A stretch of 64,000 nt of DNA from Alphaproteobacteria bacterium (lineage in GTDB: Bacteria > Pseudomonadota > Alphaproteobacteria > CAAHEQ01 > UBA3637). The notes beneath the pieces are model-generated. The model saw only the letters and a list, made by a program, of their open reading frames with translations, was not told where the DNA came from and did no database searches. The DNA lies in assembly GCA_017647405.1 (NCBI GenBank), contig JAGCKR010000060.1:1-64000 (forward strand), written 5' to 3'. Shown piece by piece: positions 9,611 to 18,807 of the stretch (within the stretch, counting starts at the first letter, position 1; each line of letters starts with the position of its first letter). Made by a program: the position numbers and the translations under genes.

Positions 9611-9644
9611 AAAAAGCCACTCGATGAAGAGTGGCTTTTTTATT
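9611..9644. terminator. Bidirectional terminator between convergent genes
   Basis: 12-bp stem AAAAAGCCACTC / GAGTGGCTTTTT with a GATGAA loop, T-runs on both strands, between the prepilin-like gene and the HIT gene. Confidence 0.92.
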
Positions 9645-10001
9645 TTAAAGATTTTCAGTTTGAAGTTTTTCACCACCTAAAATATGCGCATGAAGATGGG
9701 GCACTTCCTGTCCGCTATCAGAACCGGAGTTAAAAACGATTCTATATCCCGTTTCATTTACATTTAAAAGTTCTGTTACTTTAACGATGGCCCGCATATA
9801 TCCTTCAATTTCATCAGCTGTTGAGTGTTCGATAAAATCGGCAAAATTAACAACCATGGCCTTTGCAATTACAAGAGCATGCACTTTTGCTTTCGGAGCA
9901 ATGTCATAAAATGCTAAAGCAAATTCATCTTCATAAATTTTAGTGCAGGGGATTTCTCCGCGAATGATTTTTGCAAATACGTTATCAGCATTATATTCCA
10001 T
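9645..10001 (-). CDS. HIT-family nucleotide-binding hydrolase
   Basis: Histidine-triad protein (HinT-like), expected to hydrolyse phosphoramidate or AMP-lysine bonds in the cytosol. It begins with the family-typical NVFAKIIRGEIPC and contains the catalytic triad motif HLHAHILGG near the C-terminus. ATG 10001 has AAGGAAA just upstream and gives 118 residues, the normal length; the open frame extends to 10103 but that extension is not family-like. Monocistronic, ending at a bidirectional terminator. Confidence 0.92.
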   Translation of the reverse strand: MEYNADNVFAKIIRGEIPCTKIYEDEFALAFYDIAPKAKVHALVIAKAMVVNFADFIEHSTADEIEGYMRAIVKVTELLNVNETGYRIVFNSGSDSGQEVPHLHAHILGGEKLQTENL

Positions 10002-10138
10002 TATTTTTCCTTTCTTTTTTGTTGCTCTTTTTATTTCAATTTGATAAAATAAACCCGTTTTAAGGGCAGAAGTTAAAAATCTTTGTCCAATAAAGTATAT
10101 CAAGCAAAATTTTAATCTTCAACAAAAAAGGAAAGAGG

Positions 10139-11269
10139 ATGAAAAAAATATTAACGGGGATTGTTGCTTTTTTTTCGATAAGTGCCTTTGCTTCAACTTT
10201 CTATGTTCAGAGTAATGTTTCTGTTTCAGGGGAGGGACAAACCGTTCTTGAAGCGCAAAACAATGCGGTTGCTGAAGGTCAAAAAGAAGCTTTTATACGA
10301 TTAATGAAAAAAATTGCTCCAACAATTGATATGACTGAATTTGAAATGTTGGATGTGACCGCATTTGTTCAGGATGTTTCTCTTTCTGATGAAAAGGTTT
10401 CTGCTTCAACATATAAAGGGAATTTAAGTGTTCGTTTCAAATCAGAGCCGATTTATGAATTGTTAAAAAGTAAAAATGAACCTTTTTTAACGTCTTTGCC
10501 TGAGCAAATGTTGTTAATCCCTGTTTTTGAAGAAAATGGAAACACTGTTGTTTTTGACAAGACAAACCCTATTTTAACATATTTTCATTTGCAACAACCA
10601 ACATTTGATTTCTTTCCGTTAAAAGTTGTTTCGGCAGATGAAAATAAAATAGCTGAAGCTTCAAAGGTCTGGCAAGAAGGATTGTTTGAAAAACATAGCT
10701 CATTTTTAAATGAATATGAAGTCACAAAAGCTCTTGTTTTCCATGTGAAAAAAGCAAATGATGTTTACGAAGTAAAAACGTTTGTTTTGCCTAAAAATGT
10801 TGATGTAGAGGCTTCGGTTGAATTTCAGGTAATGGATGATCGAGAAGATATTAATCTTGTTATGAAAGATTTAGTGCAAGATGCTTTTTTAAATATGGAA
10901 AAAAAGTGGATTTATTTAACAACAAAAAATGTGGCGCCGGTTGTGCGGTATCAGTTGTTAACGCCGGTTTCAAAAGTTTCTGAACTTAAAAAGATTAAAG
11001 ATAAAATTAATCAGTTGAATTTCGTTGAACAGATCGAAATTAAAGGATTTAAAAATAAAATGCTGATTGTTGAGATGGCCTTTAAAGGAAGTACGGATGA
11101 ATTGCAACAAAAGTTATTACTGAATGGTATGGCTTTAAGCCCTTATTTGTCAGATGAAGAAAATAATGTTTATCTCTTGACTTTTGTTAATGATGATTTG
11201 AATTTAAATCAGAAGCAAACAGCTGTTGAGGCTTCAAATGAAGATGCTTTAAATCAGGATGTGTTTTGA
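10139..11269 (+). CDS. Periplasmic DUF2066 protein
   Basis: The signal peptide MKKILTGIVAFFSISAFA is followed by residues like VSVSGEGQTVLEAQNNAVAEGQKEAFIRLMKKI, the N-terminal signature of DUF2066, which in alphaproteobacteria is commonly found beside an AI-2E permease and hdaA, as here. Molecular function is unknown. Length 376 is usual. The stop overlaps the region of the next gene's ribosome site, so the two are probably co-transcribed. AAAGGAAAGAGG directly precedes the ATG. Confidence 0.8.
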   Translation: MKKILTGIVAFFSISAFASTFYVQSNVSVSGEGQTVLEAQNNAVAEGQKEAFIRLMKKIAPTIDMTEFEMLDVTAFVQDVSLSDEKVSASTYKGNLSVRFKSEPIYELLKSKNEPFLTSLPEQMLLIPVFEENGNTVVFDKTNPILTYFHLQQPTFDFFPLKVVSADENKIAEASKVWQEGLFEKHSSFLNEYEVTKALVFHVKKANDVYEVKTFVLPKNVDVEASVEFQVMDDREDINLVMKDLVQDAFLNMEKKWIYLTTKNVAPVVRYQLLTPVSKVSELKKIKDKINQLNFVEQIEIKGFKNKMLIVEMAFKGSTDELQQKLLLNGMALSPYLSDEENNVYLLTFVNDDLNLNQKQTAVEASNEDALNQDVF

Positions 11270-11283
11270 TGGAAGGGGTTTTT

Positions 11284-12366
11284 ATGACAAAGTTCCAAAA
11301 GGCTCTTATTTTAATAATTTTAATTCTTACCGGATTAACGTGGTTTTTTGTTGAAATTTCTGGAATTTTACTCCCGTTTGTTTTGGCTTTTGTATTGGCA
11401 TATTTTTTGCATCCGGCGGTTAATTGGTTGCAGGAAAAAAAATGTTCCCGCTCACTTGCAACGGGCATTGTAACGATCTTGTTTTGCTTTTTTATTTTAG
11501 CTGTTTTTTTAATTTTAGTTCCGATTTTGCAGGCTCAAATTTTAGCGTTAATGGTTCAAGTGCCGGCACTGGGGGATGAGTTATGGAAGAAAATTCAGTC
11601 GGTTATTTTATATACGAAAGAAAATGTAACGCAAGAACAACTAAAACAAATGGCTTCGGTTGTTTCAAAAACGGTTTTTTCCTTGTTTAATACAATGGGA
11701 ACAAGTTTATTAAAAGTCTTGACGGGAGGACTTCTCTTCTTTAATATAGTTTCTCTTATTTTAATAACGCCGGTTGTGTTATTTTATGTTTTACGAGATT
11801 GGGTTTTTGTGGAGAAAAAAATGGCAGATTTAATTCCGCTGAATAAAAAAGAGGAAGCGCAATCTATTTTTAAAGAGATTAATACTGCGCTTTCAGGATT
11901 TATCAGAGGGCAAGCCTTGGTTTGTTTGGTGTTGGGAGCCTTTTATGGTGTTTTTCTTTCCTTGATTGGATTGGATTTTGGCTTGCTGGTAGGATTTTTA
12001 TCTGGTATTTTATCATTTATTCCGTATTTTGGATTTTTAACAGGGATTATTTTAAGTTGTTTATTGGCTCTTGTGCAACAATCACCGATGACTCTTTGGA
12101 TTGGAATTGGGTTGGTTTTTTTGATGGGGCAAATTTTGGAAGGTTATATTTTAACGCCGAAGTTGGTTGGAAATAAAATAGGGTTGCATCCTGTTTGGGT
12201 TATTTTTGCACTTTTAGCCGGAGGCGCCTTATTTGGTTTTCTAGGTGTTTTTGTTGCTGTTCCAGTTGCTGCAATTATAGGAGTTTTTGTTCGTCGGATT
12301 ATTAAATGGTATCGTTTAACACCTGTTTATTTGGCGGGGCAAAAAGGAGTTAAAAAGAAAAAGTAG
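11284..12366 (+). CDS. AI-2E / PerM family permease
   Basis: A polytopic inner-membrane protein of the AI-2E transporter superfamily, with hydrophobic segments at both ends and the typical C-terminal block (PYFGFLTGIILS, GQILEGYILTPKLVGNKIGLHPVWV, FGFLGVFVAVPVAAIIGV). Substrates vary in the superfamily. ATG 11284 is chosen because GGAAGGGG stands just before it; the TTG at 11266 has no such site. It is in the conserved DUF2066 - permease - hdaA order. Confidence 0.9.
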   Translation: MTKFQKALILIILILTGLTWFFVEISGILLPFVLAFVLAYFLHPAVNWLQEKKCSRSLATGIVTILFCFFILAVFLILVPILQAQILALMVQVPALGDELWKKIQSVILYTKENVTQEQLKQMASVVSKTVFSLFNTMGTSLLKVLTGGLLFFNIVSLILITPVVLFYVLRDWVFVEKKMADLIPLNKKEEAQSIFKEINTALSGFIRGQALVCLVLGAFYGVFLSLIGLDFGLLVGFLSGILSFIPYFGFLTGIILSCLLALVQQSPMTLWIGIGLVFLMGQILEGYILTPKLVGNKIGLHPVWVIFALLAGGALFGFLGVFVAVPVAAIIGVFVRRIIKWYRLTPVYLAGQKGVKKKK

Positions 12367-12377
12367 GTTAAGTTAAG

Positions 12378-13088
12378 ATGATGAATTCTTTTGAACAGCT
12401 ACCTCTTTTATTATCCTACCGAAAAGCTTTTGGTAGGGATGACTTCATTGTGGCTAGATGCAATGAAGAAGCTGTTCGATGGATTGACCGATATCCGAAT
12501 TGGCCTTATTTTGCGTTGCTTATTTGTGGTGAAACCGGTAGTGGTAAAACCCATTTAGCCTCTATTTTTTCAGATTATCATATTGATGCCAGATTATTGG
12601 ATGAAGATTTTATTTTGCCCGATTATGCGCGCAAAGTTGTTCTTGAAAATGTAGATAAGTTAAGGGATGAAAAAGCGCTCTTTCATTTATACAATATGAT
12701 TCATGATACCGGTCGTTATTTATTGATGACGGCAACAAAAGAACCTTCTTTTAAATTGCGTGATTTGGTAACTAGAATGAACACGGTTCCAAGAACGATG
12801 ATATCCATGCCGGATCAGGATGTTATTTCCATGTTGCTGATTAAACTGTTTTTAGATAAGCATATTCATTTGCAACCAAATGTTTTAGAATATACATTAA
12901 AACGATTACCGATGAGTTTTTCCTTGGCTCAAAAATTGGTTGATAAGGCAGACAGTATGTCGTTGGGACAAGGAAGAGCGGTGACGATTCCTCTTATGAA
13001 GGCAGCTTTGGATTCAGTGTTTGATGATATGTTTAAAAAGAATTATGATGAGCAAAAAGCTCAATTACCGCTTTTTGACTTTAAATAA
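12378..13088 (+). CDS. hdaA: DnaA regulatory inactivator Hda-like protein
   Basis: An AAA+ DnaA paralogue without the DnaA N-terminal and DNA-binding domains (236 residues). The Walker A is GETGSGKTH (about 51-59). N-terminal residues FEQLPLLLSYRKAFGRDDFIV fit Hda of alphaproteobacteria; an arginine finger is likely in the LVTRMNTVPR segment. With the DNA clamp it stimulates ATP hydrolysis by DnaA and so limits re-initiation of replication. The canonical QL-x-LP-x-F type clamp motif can be seen only loosely as FEQLPLLL near the start. Context supports the call. Confidence 0.85.
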   Translation: MMNSFEQLPLLLSYRKAFGRDDFIVARCNEEAVRWIDRYPNWPYFALLICGETGSGKTHLASIFSDYHIDARLLDEDFILPDYARKVVLENVDKLRDEKALFHLYNMIHDTGRYLLMTATKEPSFKLRDLVTRMNTVPRTMISMPDQDVISMLLIKLFLDKHIHLQPNVLEYTLKRLPMSFSLAQKLVDKADSMSLGQGRAVTIPLMKAALDSVFDDMFKKNYDEQKAQLPLFDFK

Positions 13089-13121
13089 GTTAAATTTTAG
13101 GTTTTTTTTACAAAAAAAGGG

Positions 13122-13150
13122 TTGACAGGAGTTTTTTCTCATGTTATGCT
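13122..13150 (+). promoter_or_regulatory. Consensus sigma70-type promoter of the 67-residue orphan
   Basis: TTGACA (13122-13127), 17 bp, TATGCT (13145-13150), about 38 bp before the start codon. It is among the best promoters in the window. Confidence 0.75.
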
Positions 13151-13188
13151 CCAACCTGTTAAGAAAAAATTAGACAAAGGAATTTGCG

Positions 13189-13392
13189 ATGACTGTAAAT
13201 GAAACACTTCAATCCTCTCAAAGCACAGCTGAGTTTAAAAAATCATTTCAAAATGCAACTGTTTATTCAAATGGTGTTGAAGCAGCTCAAACAGGTTATA
13301 ATGAAATGCCTCTGGCCAATTCAAGACATGCCCAGATAATGGGTGTTGTTCCGGCTCAAACGCTTGTAAATACAACAAATCAAGAAAGATAA
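13189..13392 (+). CDS. Small orphan protein, 67 residues
   Basis: Not recognised. The product is hydrophilic, rich in Asn, Gln, Thr, Ser and Ala, with no signal or membrane segment and no Cys. AAAGGAATTTGCG before ATG 13189 contains a good ribosome site, and a near-consensus promoter stands upstream, so the gene is probably real and well expressed. Composition resembles the orphans at 1606 and 49893. No terminator hairpin separates it from tRNA-Thr, but that has its own promoter. Confidence 0.6.
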   Translation: MTVNETLQSSQSTAEFKKSFQNATVYSNGVEAAQTGYNEMPLANSRHAQIMGVVPAQTLVNTTNQER

Positions 13393-13400
13393 TTTTTTTC

Positions 13401-13429
13401 TTGCATTTTTTTTTAAGATAGCGTATAAA
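13401..13429 (+). promoter_or_regulatory. tRNA-Thr promoter
   Basis: TTGCAT (13401-13406), 17 bp, TATAAA (13424-13429), ten bases before the mature tRNA 5' end. Confidence 0.7.
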
Positions 13430-13438
13430 ACCTTTAAA

Positions 13439-13514
<76 letters not shown>

Positions 13515-13516
13515 TA

Positions 13517-13549
13517 TCCCCTAAAAGGAACTCTTTTGGGGGATTTTTT
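13517..13549 (+). terminator. Terminator after tRNA-Thr
   Basis: 11-bp stem TCCCCTAAAAG / CTTTTGGGGGA (one T-G pair), loop GAACT, then six T. Confidence 0.88.
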
Positions 13550-13559
13550 AATGAATTAA

Positions 13560-13588
13560 TTGACAAATGTTTAATTTTTATGTATCAT
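13560..13588 (+). promoter_or_regulatory. Promoter of the ankyrin gene
   Basis: TTGACA (13560-13565), 17 bp, TATCAT (13583-13588). The ATG at 13615 follows at about 26 bp, so the 5' leader is under 20 nt and has no clear Shine-Dalgarno sequence: a nearly leaderless message. Confidence 0.65.
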
Positions 13589-13614
13589 AGGTTGTTTTTT
13601 TTGAAGTTGTGCCT

Positions 13615-16017
13615 ATGAAACAAAAAGAATCAGTTTTAAATAGTTTTTTTTCAGAAAACAGTATCCGAAAACCTTTATCTCAAATAAAGGATAAAAAAAA
13701 GTGTTTGGAAGAAGTGAACAATCTTTTGAGCACGGATTTTCAGTTTCAAATTTTTAAAAAAATTATTATGGCATTATTTCAAAAAGAGGAGGAGCTTCTT
13801 TTAGAGATAAAAAAATTGCAGATGTCTTCTTTGGGTTCTTTAAATAATATTTTTTGTTTAATTGAACAGTATAAGATGATCCTTAGGTCTTTGATATCCT
13901 TTGAGGATGATGTTTTTATTGCTTCTGTTTTAAAAGAAACCAAGTCGTCATACAAAGCTGTTTTTTCTGATTTAGCGCTAAAAATGCGTGAGCGTATTAT
14001 GAAAAAAATGGAAGATTCTTTGGTGCAGGATTCTTTGAAGCGTAAACACAGTAAGATAAATCAAAATGGTGCTGATGAAAATAAGGATAGTTTTGAGGTT
14101 CAGGTAAAGAATCAAAAAAAATTTTTTAACTTTCAGAAAAAAATTGATTTATGTTTTTTAACATCAGTTGACTTTAATAAAAAATATAAAAGAGTGTCTG
14201 ATATTGATGAGTGTTTTTATGTTCCGTTTTATTCTGATGAAATGTATCAATCTTTATTGAAATTAATTCAGGAAAAAGTGAATAAGATTGGTGCGGATAC
14301 TTTATTAAAAAATTGGGAAACAGATGAAAATGCTATTTGTCGGCAAAACTTTTTCAAAGAGGTATTTTGTTCTGCGTTAATAAAGCGATATGAATTTTTA
14401 TCATCTGAAACATATAACATGATGTTTAAAGAGGAAAAAAGTTTAAAGCAGAAATTATTAAAGGAAAAAGAAACATTCTTAAAGTCTTTTTCAGCGGAAG
14501 AAAAGAATTTGCTTCAAAATAGATGGGATGAATTTTCATCCGCAGTTTTAACCGATGATTTTGTTTTGATAGATACGTTATGGGATGCATTGAACAATGA
14601 TTTTGAATTTATTCGTGTGCATGCGGATAGTTATTTTTCATATTTTGAAGTGTTTGCGCAAAATAAGCTTTTTATCCCTTGTTTAAAAGAAAAAAATCTT
14701 CCGCTTAACATACATGATTTTTTATTTGTTTTTGATAGCGTTTTGGATGTTGAAAAAAAACATTTAAAAAAGTTTCTTAAGTTTATTTTAAAAAATTTAC
14801 TTGTTTTGTTGATGCCCTTTGTTTCTTCTACTGTTTTAAAAGATGCGTTAAAACAGATGCAAAAATGCATAAAAGATGAGGTAGATTTAGTTGAAGAAAA
14901 TTTATTTTTTCTTTATCAGATTCAATTAAAAAAATTAAATGAGGCAACATCTTTTATCGGGGAAAAAACAGCCGATCAAACCGACTTGCACCAAAAGGAT
15001 ATTGAAAAAATAAAAGGGGTAGATGGATCGTTAAAAAGTTTAAATCTTGATGTAAATATGATTGATTTTAAAGGAAGAACTCCTCTTTTTGAAGCTGTTT
15101 GCGCTGAAAATATTGAGATGGTGAAAAAGCTTCTTTCTTTAAATGCTGATGTGGAAAAATCAGATTATAAAGGTCAAACACCACTAATGATGGCTTTTGA
15201 AAATGGTAATGATACTTTGATAGAGTTATTGTTGCAAAATAAGGCTTCATTGTTTGTTAAAGATTTTAGATTGAAAACGATGATGCATTTTGCTGTTAAA
15301 AGTCAAAAAAAAGAAGGTGTGTTGCGGTTGATTGAAAGCAATGTGGATATAAATGCCGCAGATTTAGATGGTCAAACGCCATTGCATTTTGCTGTACAGG
15401 CCAATAATTTAGAAGCTTTTAAATTATTGCTTGCAAAGGGTGCGAATCCTTATCTTTTGAATAAAAAGAAAGAAAGTGTTATCGCTTTGATTCAAGAAAA
15501 AGATGAATTTAAAGATATTTTTGTTGCATATGAACAGGATAAGAAAATTTATGAATGCCTTTTATTTCAAGGTATTTTAAAAAATAATCTTTCTTTTGTT
15601 CAAAAGGCAATAGAAAAAAATGCTCATCTAAATGAAATTTATTTGTATGGTCAAACACCAATTGAAATGGCATTAACGGTTTTAAATCGTGAAATTATAA
15701 ATGTTTTAATGAAAAATAGGTGTTTTTTATCAACAAGAAGAATAACAAATTTGGGGTATTTTGCTCTAAGACAAGCCCTTGTCCAACAGGATATAAAATA
15801 TTTTAAACTTCTTTTGAAAGCTGGAGCAGATCAAAATGGGATTGAGCCCCAAACGGGACACACCTTATTGCATCAGGCTGTTTTGCTTGGATATTCATCA
15901 TTTATTAAGGTGTTGCTTGAAAATAATGCTAATGTGCATATAAAAGATTTGAGTGGGCAAACAGTACTTGATCTGGTGGCAAAAACTGATGATGTTGAAA
16001 TAAAAAGTTTTTTTTAA
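13615..16017 (+). CDS. Large ankyrin-repeat protein
   Basis: About 800 residues. The first 470 are charged, Lys/Glu/Phe-rich and predicted helical, with no match I know. From about residue 475 ankyrin repeats follow: DFKGRTPLFEAVCAENIEMVKKLL, YKGQTPLMMAFENGNDTLIELLL, DGQTPLHFAVQANNLEAFKLLL, YGQTPIEMALTVLNREIINVLM, TGHTLLHQAVLLGYSSFIKVLL, with degenerate repeats between (roughly nine units). No signal peptide or membrane segment. Ankyrin proteins in host-associated alphaproteobacteria can be effectors, but no secretion signal is demonstrated. A GTG at 13609 is an alternative start. A second, periplasmic ankyrin-like gene is at 51435. Confidence 0.85.
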   Translation: MKQKESVLNSFFSENSIRKPLSQIKDKKKCLEEVNNLLSTDFQFQIFKKIIMALFQKEEELLLEIKKLQMSSLGSLNNIFCLIEQYKMILRSLISFEDDVFIASVLKETKSSYKAVFSDLALKMRERIMKKMEDSLVQDSLKRKHSKINQNGADENKDSFEVQVKNQKKFFNFQKKIDLCFLTSVDFNKKYKRVSDIDECFYVPFYSDEMYQSLLKLIQEKVNKIGADTLLKNWETDENAICRQNFFKEVFCSALIKRYEFLSSETYNMMFKEEKSLKQKLLKEKETFLKSFSAEEKNLLQNRWDEFSSAVLTDDFVLIDTLWDALNNDFEFIRVHADSYFSYFEVFAQNKLFIPCLKEKNLPLNIHDFLFVFDSVLDVEKKHLKKFLKFILKNLLVLLMPFVSSTVLKDALKQMQKCIKDEVDLVEENLFFLYQIQLKKLNEATSFIGEKTADQTDLHQKDIEKIKGVDGSLKSLNLDVNMIDFKGRTPLFEAVCAENIEMVKKLLSLNADVEKSDYKGQTPLMMAFENGNDTLIELLLQNKASLFVKDFRLKTMMHFAVKSQKKEGVLRLIESNVDINAADLDGQTPLHFAVQANNLEAFKLLLAKGANPYLLNKKKESVIALIQEKDEFKDIFVAYEQDKKIYECLLFQGILKNNLSFVQKAIEKNAHLNEIYLYGQTPIEMALTVLNREIINVLMKNRCFLSTRRITNLGYFALRQALVQQDIKYFKLLLKAGADQNGIEPQTGHTLLHQAVLLGYSSFIKVLLENNANVHIKDLSGQTVLDLVAKTDDVEIKSFF

Positions 16018-16093
16018 AAACAATAAAAAAAACTTTTAACTTTTTATTTCCCCTGCTATGATAAAAAAAGATTAATTATTAAAGGGGTTCAAA

Positions 16094-17524
16094 ATGATTA
16101 CTGTTACTTTCAAAAAAGAAATCGAAAAAAATATAGTTCATGTTTTTGCAACAGATAAGTCGGAATTGAAAACGTCTGTTTTAACACCGAGTCAAAAAAA
16201 ATATGTTCATCAAGCATTAAAACAAGCTGATTTTAAGGCAAAAGAGGGTGAAATAGTTTCTGTTCTCGGGTTAGAATCGCCGATTTTAATTGTTGGGACT
16301 GGACAAAAACCAAGCAGAAGTGATTTTGAGAAAGTAGGGGGAAAATTAGCTAGTGCAATTAAAGATCAAAAGGCGGCATATCATCCCTTAAATGGGTGTA
16401 TGCCTGTTGAAGAAGAGGTGATTGCCGTTGCAACGGGTTTATTCTTATCTTCGTTTAAATTTGATAAATATCTATCAAAGAAAAAAGATGAAAAGAAATT
16501 AAAAGAAATTTCATTTATTGTGTCAGAACCAAAAAAAGTTCAAAAGGTTTTTGATGAAACAAAAAAGATTTTAGAAAGCGTTTGTTTCGCAAGAGCGTTA
16601 AGTTCCGAACCTGCTAATCATTTGACGCCGAAAATTTTTTCTGAACTTATTGAAAAACTTGATGAAACGGGTCTTGAGATTGAAATTCTTTCCTTAAAAG
16701 AATTGAAAGCTAAAAAATTCGGGATGCTTCTTTCTGTTGCGCAAGGATCGTTAAATGAACCGAAAGTTGCGGTGATGAAGTGGAAAGGAAATCCTAAGAA
16801 AAAAACATTTGATATCGGTTTTGTTGGTAAAGGTGTGACTTTTGACTCGGGTGGTATTTCCTTAAAACCAGGAGCAGGTATGGGTGATATGAAACAGGAT
16901 ATGACAGGGGCTGGTGTTGTAGTAGCTTCTATGCGTTCTTTTGCACTTCGAAAGGTAAAAAGTAATGTGATTGGTATAGTTGGACTTGTTGAAAATATGC
17001 CATCTGGTTCTGCCACAAGACCGGGGGATATTGTCACCTCATTGTCTGGTAAAACTGTTGAAATTTTAAATACGGATGCTGAAGGTCGTCTTGTTTTAGG
17101 TGATTGCTTATGGTATATGCAATCTGTATATGGCGTTAAAAAAATTATTGATTTGGCCACGTTAACAGGGGCTGTGATGGCTGCTCTTGGTGAAGAATAT
17201 GCCGGTCTTTTTTCTTATGATGATGCGTTGGCGCAAGAGATTTTAGATGCTGGTAAATCCGTTGATGAAGAAGTATGGCGTTTGCCGATGAATAAAGCGT
17301 ATAATAAAATGATTGATTCCGATATTGCAGATATGAAAAACATTGGGGGGCGGTTAGCCGGAGGTAGTACGGCGGCTTGTTTCTTGCATCGATTTATTAA
17401 AGAGGGCACTTCATGGGCGCATTTGGATATTGCTGGGGTTGATAAATATGAAACAGCTCGTCCATTGACGCCAAAAGGTGCTACAGGATGGGGTGTTCGT
17501 TTATTAAATGCATTGGTAAAATAA
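16094..17524 (+). CDS. pepA: Leucyl aminopeptidase (M17)
   Basis: Cytosolic dizinc aminopeptidase removing N-terminal residues from peptides. The metal and catalytic residues are present: K246 and D251 in GKGVTFDSGG, the Asp of MKQDMTGAG, and NTDAEGRL with D328, E330 and R332. At 476 residues it is of normal length, with the N-terminal domain shortened slightly. ATTAAAGGGG precedes ATG 16094. The MFS-like gene starts 3 bp after the stop. Confidence 0.95.
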   Translation: MITVTFKKEIEKNIVHVFATDKSELKTSVLTPSQKKYVHQALKQADFKAKEGEIVSVLGLESPILIVGTGQKPSRSDFEKVGGKLASAIKDQKAAYHPLNGCMPVEEEVIAVATGLFLSSFKFDKYLSKKKDEKKLKEISFIVSEPKKVQKVFDETKKILESVCFARALSSEPANHLTPKIFSELIEKLDETGLEIEILSLKELKAKKFGMLLSVAQGSLNEPKVAVMKWKGNPKKKTFDIGFVGKGVTFDSGGISLKPGAGMGDMKQDMTGAGVVVASMRSFALRKVKSNVIGIVGLVENMPSGSATRPGDIVTSLSGKTVEILNTDAEGRLVLGDCLWYMQSVYGVKKIIDLATLTGAVMAALGEEYAGLFSYDDALAQEILDAGKSVDEEVWRLPMNKAYNKMIDSDIADMKNIGGRLAGGSTAACFLHRFIKEGTSWAHLDIAGVDKYETARPLTPKGATGWGVRLLNALVK

Positions 17525-17527
17525 GAG

Positions 17528-18748
17528 ATGCGTGGGCAACTGAAAAGGTTAAATCCGTTTAAATCATTAACAGCTTCGCTTATGGTAGCTGATTGTTTAA
17601 ACACGATTACAAATATTTTTATCACAACTTTTTTAGTTGCCTATTTCTTTAAAACGGCAGATCAAAATGTCTGGGCGATTTCTTTTTATTTTATGATGTT
17701 TTATGGGGCTGTTTTATCATTGGCCTATTTAACCGGAAACATCATTAAGAAAGGATATCGCCTGTTTTTATATCGTATTGGTATTGTCACCAATTTTTTT
17801 GCTCTTGGCCTTATTATGGTTTTAAAAGAGGATGTTATTAATTATTTGCCTGTTTCAGCGCTTTTATTAGGGTCAGCAACGGCTTTAAAAGCTTTTACAT
17901 GGAATTTGATGGTTTCTGAAAATATATCCAGAGCTAAGATGATTTCATTTAGAGGAGTGTTAAACACGATTAAAGGAGCTGTTAAGATTTTATCTCCAGT
18001 TGTTTTGGGATATTTTTTAACGGTAGATTCTATTTCTAAAACCATTCTTTTTTTGCTGTTTTTAATGATTTTTGAATTATTACTAACCGTTCGGTTTCGT
18101 ATGCCAAAGCCAAAGCGTAAAGTTAAATTTTCGTTGTGGCGTTATTATAAAAGAACAAAAAAAGACAGAATTGTGAATAACCTTTACCGAATGGAATTTT
18201 TTAATGGACTCTCACTGATTGGTTCATTGAATGCAATTGTGACGTTATATATCGTTTATCTTTTTAAAACGGATTTTAAACTTGGTATTATTACGGCTGT
18301 TTTTAATTTTATTGCTTTGCTCACAAATCTTTTATTTGCAAAATACGGATCTTACACAAAGTTTACCTCTTTAATTAGTTGGAGCTTTTTGATGGCTTTT
18401 GTTGGAACGGTTTTGTTTGTGATAGCTCCGGAAAAAGGCACGTTTATTTTTTATAATTTTTGTTGTGCCAGTGCTGTGAAACTTTTTGATTTAACGGCAG
18501 AAGTTAATATGTTCAATACGGCAAATATTCAAACAATTCGTCGCCGTTTTAAAACAGAATATTTTGCTTTAAGAGAAATGTTTTTAAATGTTGGAAGGAT
18601 AACAAGTTTTGCTATTTTATTGATCTGTTCAGCACTTTGGGGATTTGAATCATTAAAATATTTTATTTTGCTTCTTCTTTTCTTTTGGTTCGGTATGGGC
18701 TTGAATGCTTTTTTACTTAATAAAAAGCTTTTAAAAGAAGAGTGGTAG
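17528..18748 (+). CDS. MFS-like membrane transporter
   Basis: A 406-residue protein with about 11-12 hydrophobic segments and a basic loop between halves (RMPKPKRKVKFSLWRYYKRTKKDR, near residue 200), the layout of a major facilitator. No substrate-specific motif is recognised. It starts 3 bp after pepA, so it is probably translated from the same message and might move peptides or amino acids, which is only inference from position. Confidence 0.6.
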   Translation: MRGQLKRLNPFKSLTASLMVADCLNTITNIFITTFLVAYFFKTADQNVWAISFYFMMFYGAVLSLAYLTGNIIKKGYRLFLYRIGIVTNFFALGLIMVLKEDVINYLPVSALLLGSATALKAFTWNLMVSENISRAKMISFRGVLNTIKGAVKILSPVVLGYFLTVDSISKTILFLLFLMIFELLLTVRFRMPKPKRKVKFSLWRYYKRTKKDRIVNNLYRMEFFNGLSLIGSLNAIVTLYIVYLFKTDFKLGIITAVFNFIALLTNLLFAKYGSYTKFTSLISWSFLMAFVGTVLFVIAPEKGTFIFYNFCCASAVKLFDLTAEVNMFNTANIQTIRRRFKTEYFALREMFLNVGRITSFAILLICSALWGFESLKYFILLLLFFWFGMGLNAFLLNKKLLKEEW

Positions 18749-18807
18749 GGGTGTTGTTTGACAAGAATATAAAAATATGTTAAACAAAAAATAAAAAGAG
18801 AAAAATC

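Noticed and set aside
11266-11283. TTG start for the AI-2E permease
   Set aside because: The ATG at 11284 has GGAAGGGG at proper distance; the TTG has no ribosome site and lies in the end of the previous gene.
14631-14870. Antisense frames inside the ankyrin gene and many similar frames elsewhere
   Set aside because: They mirror the real genes in AT-rich DNA and have no ribosome site or family motif.
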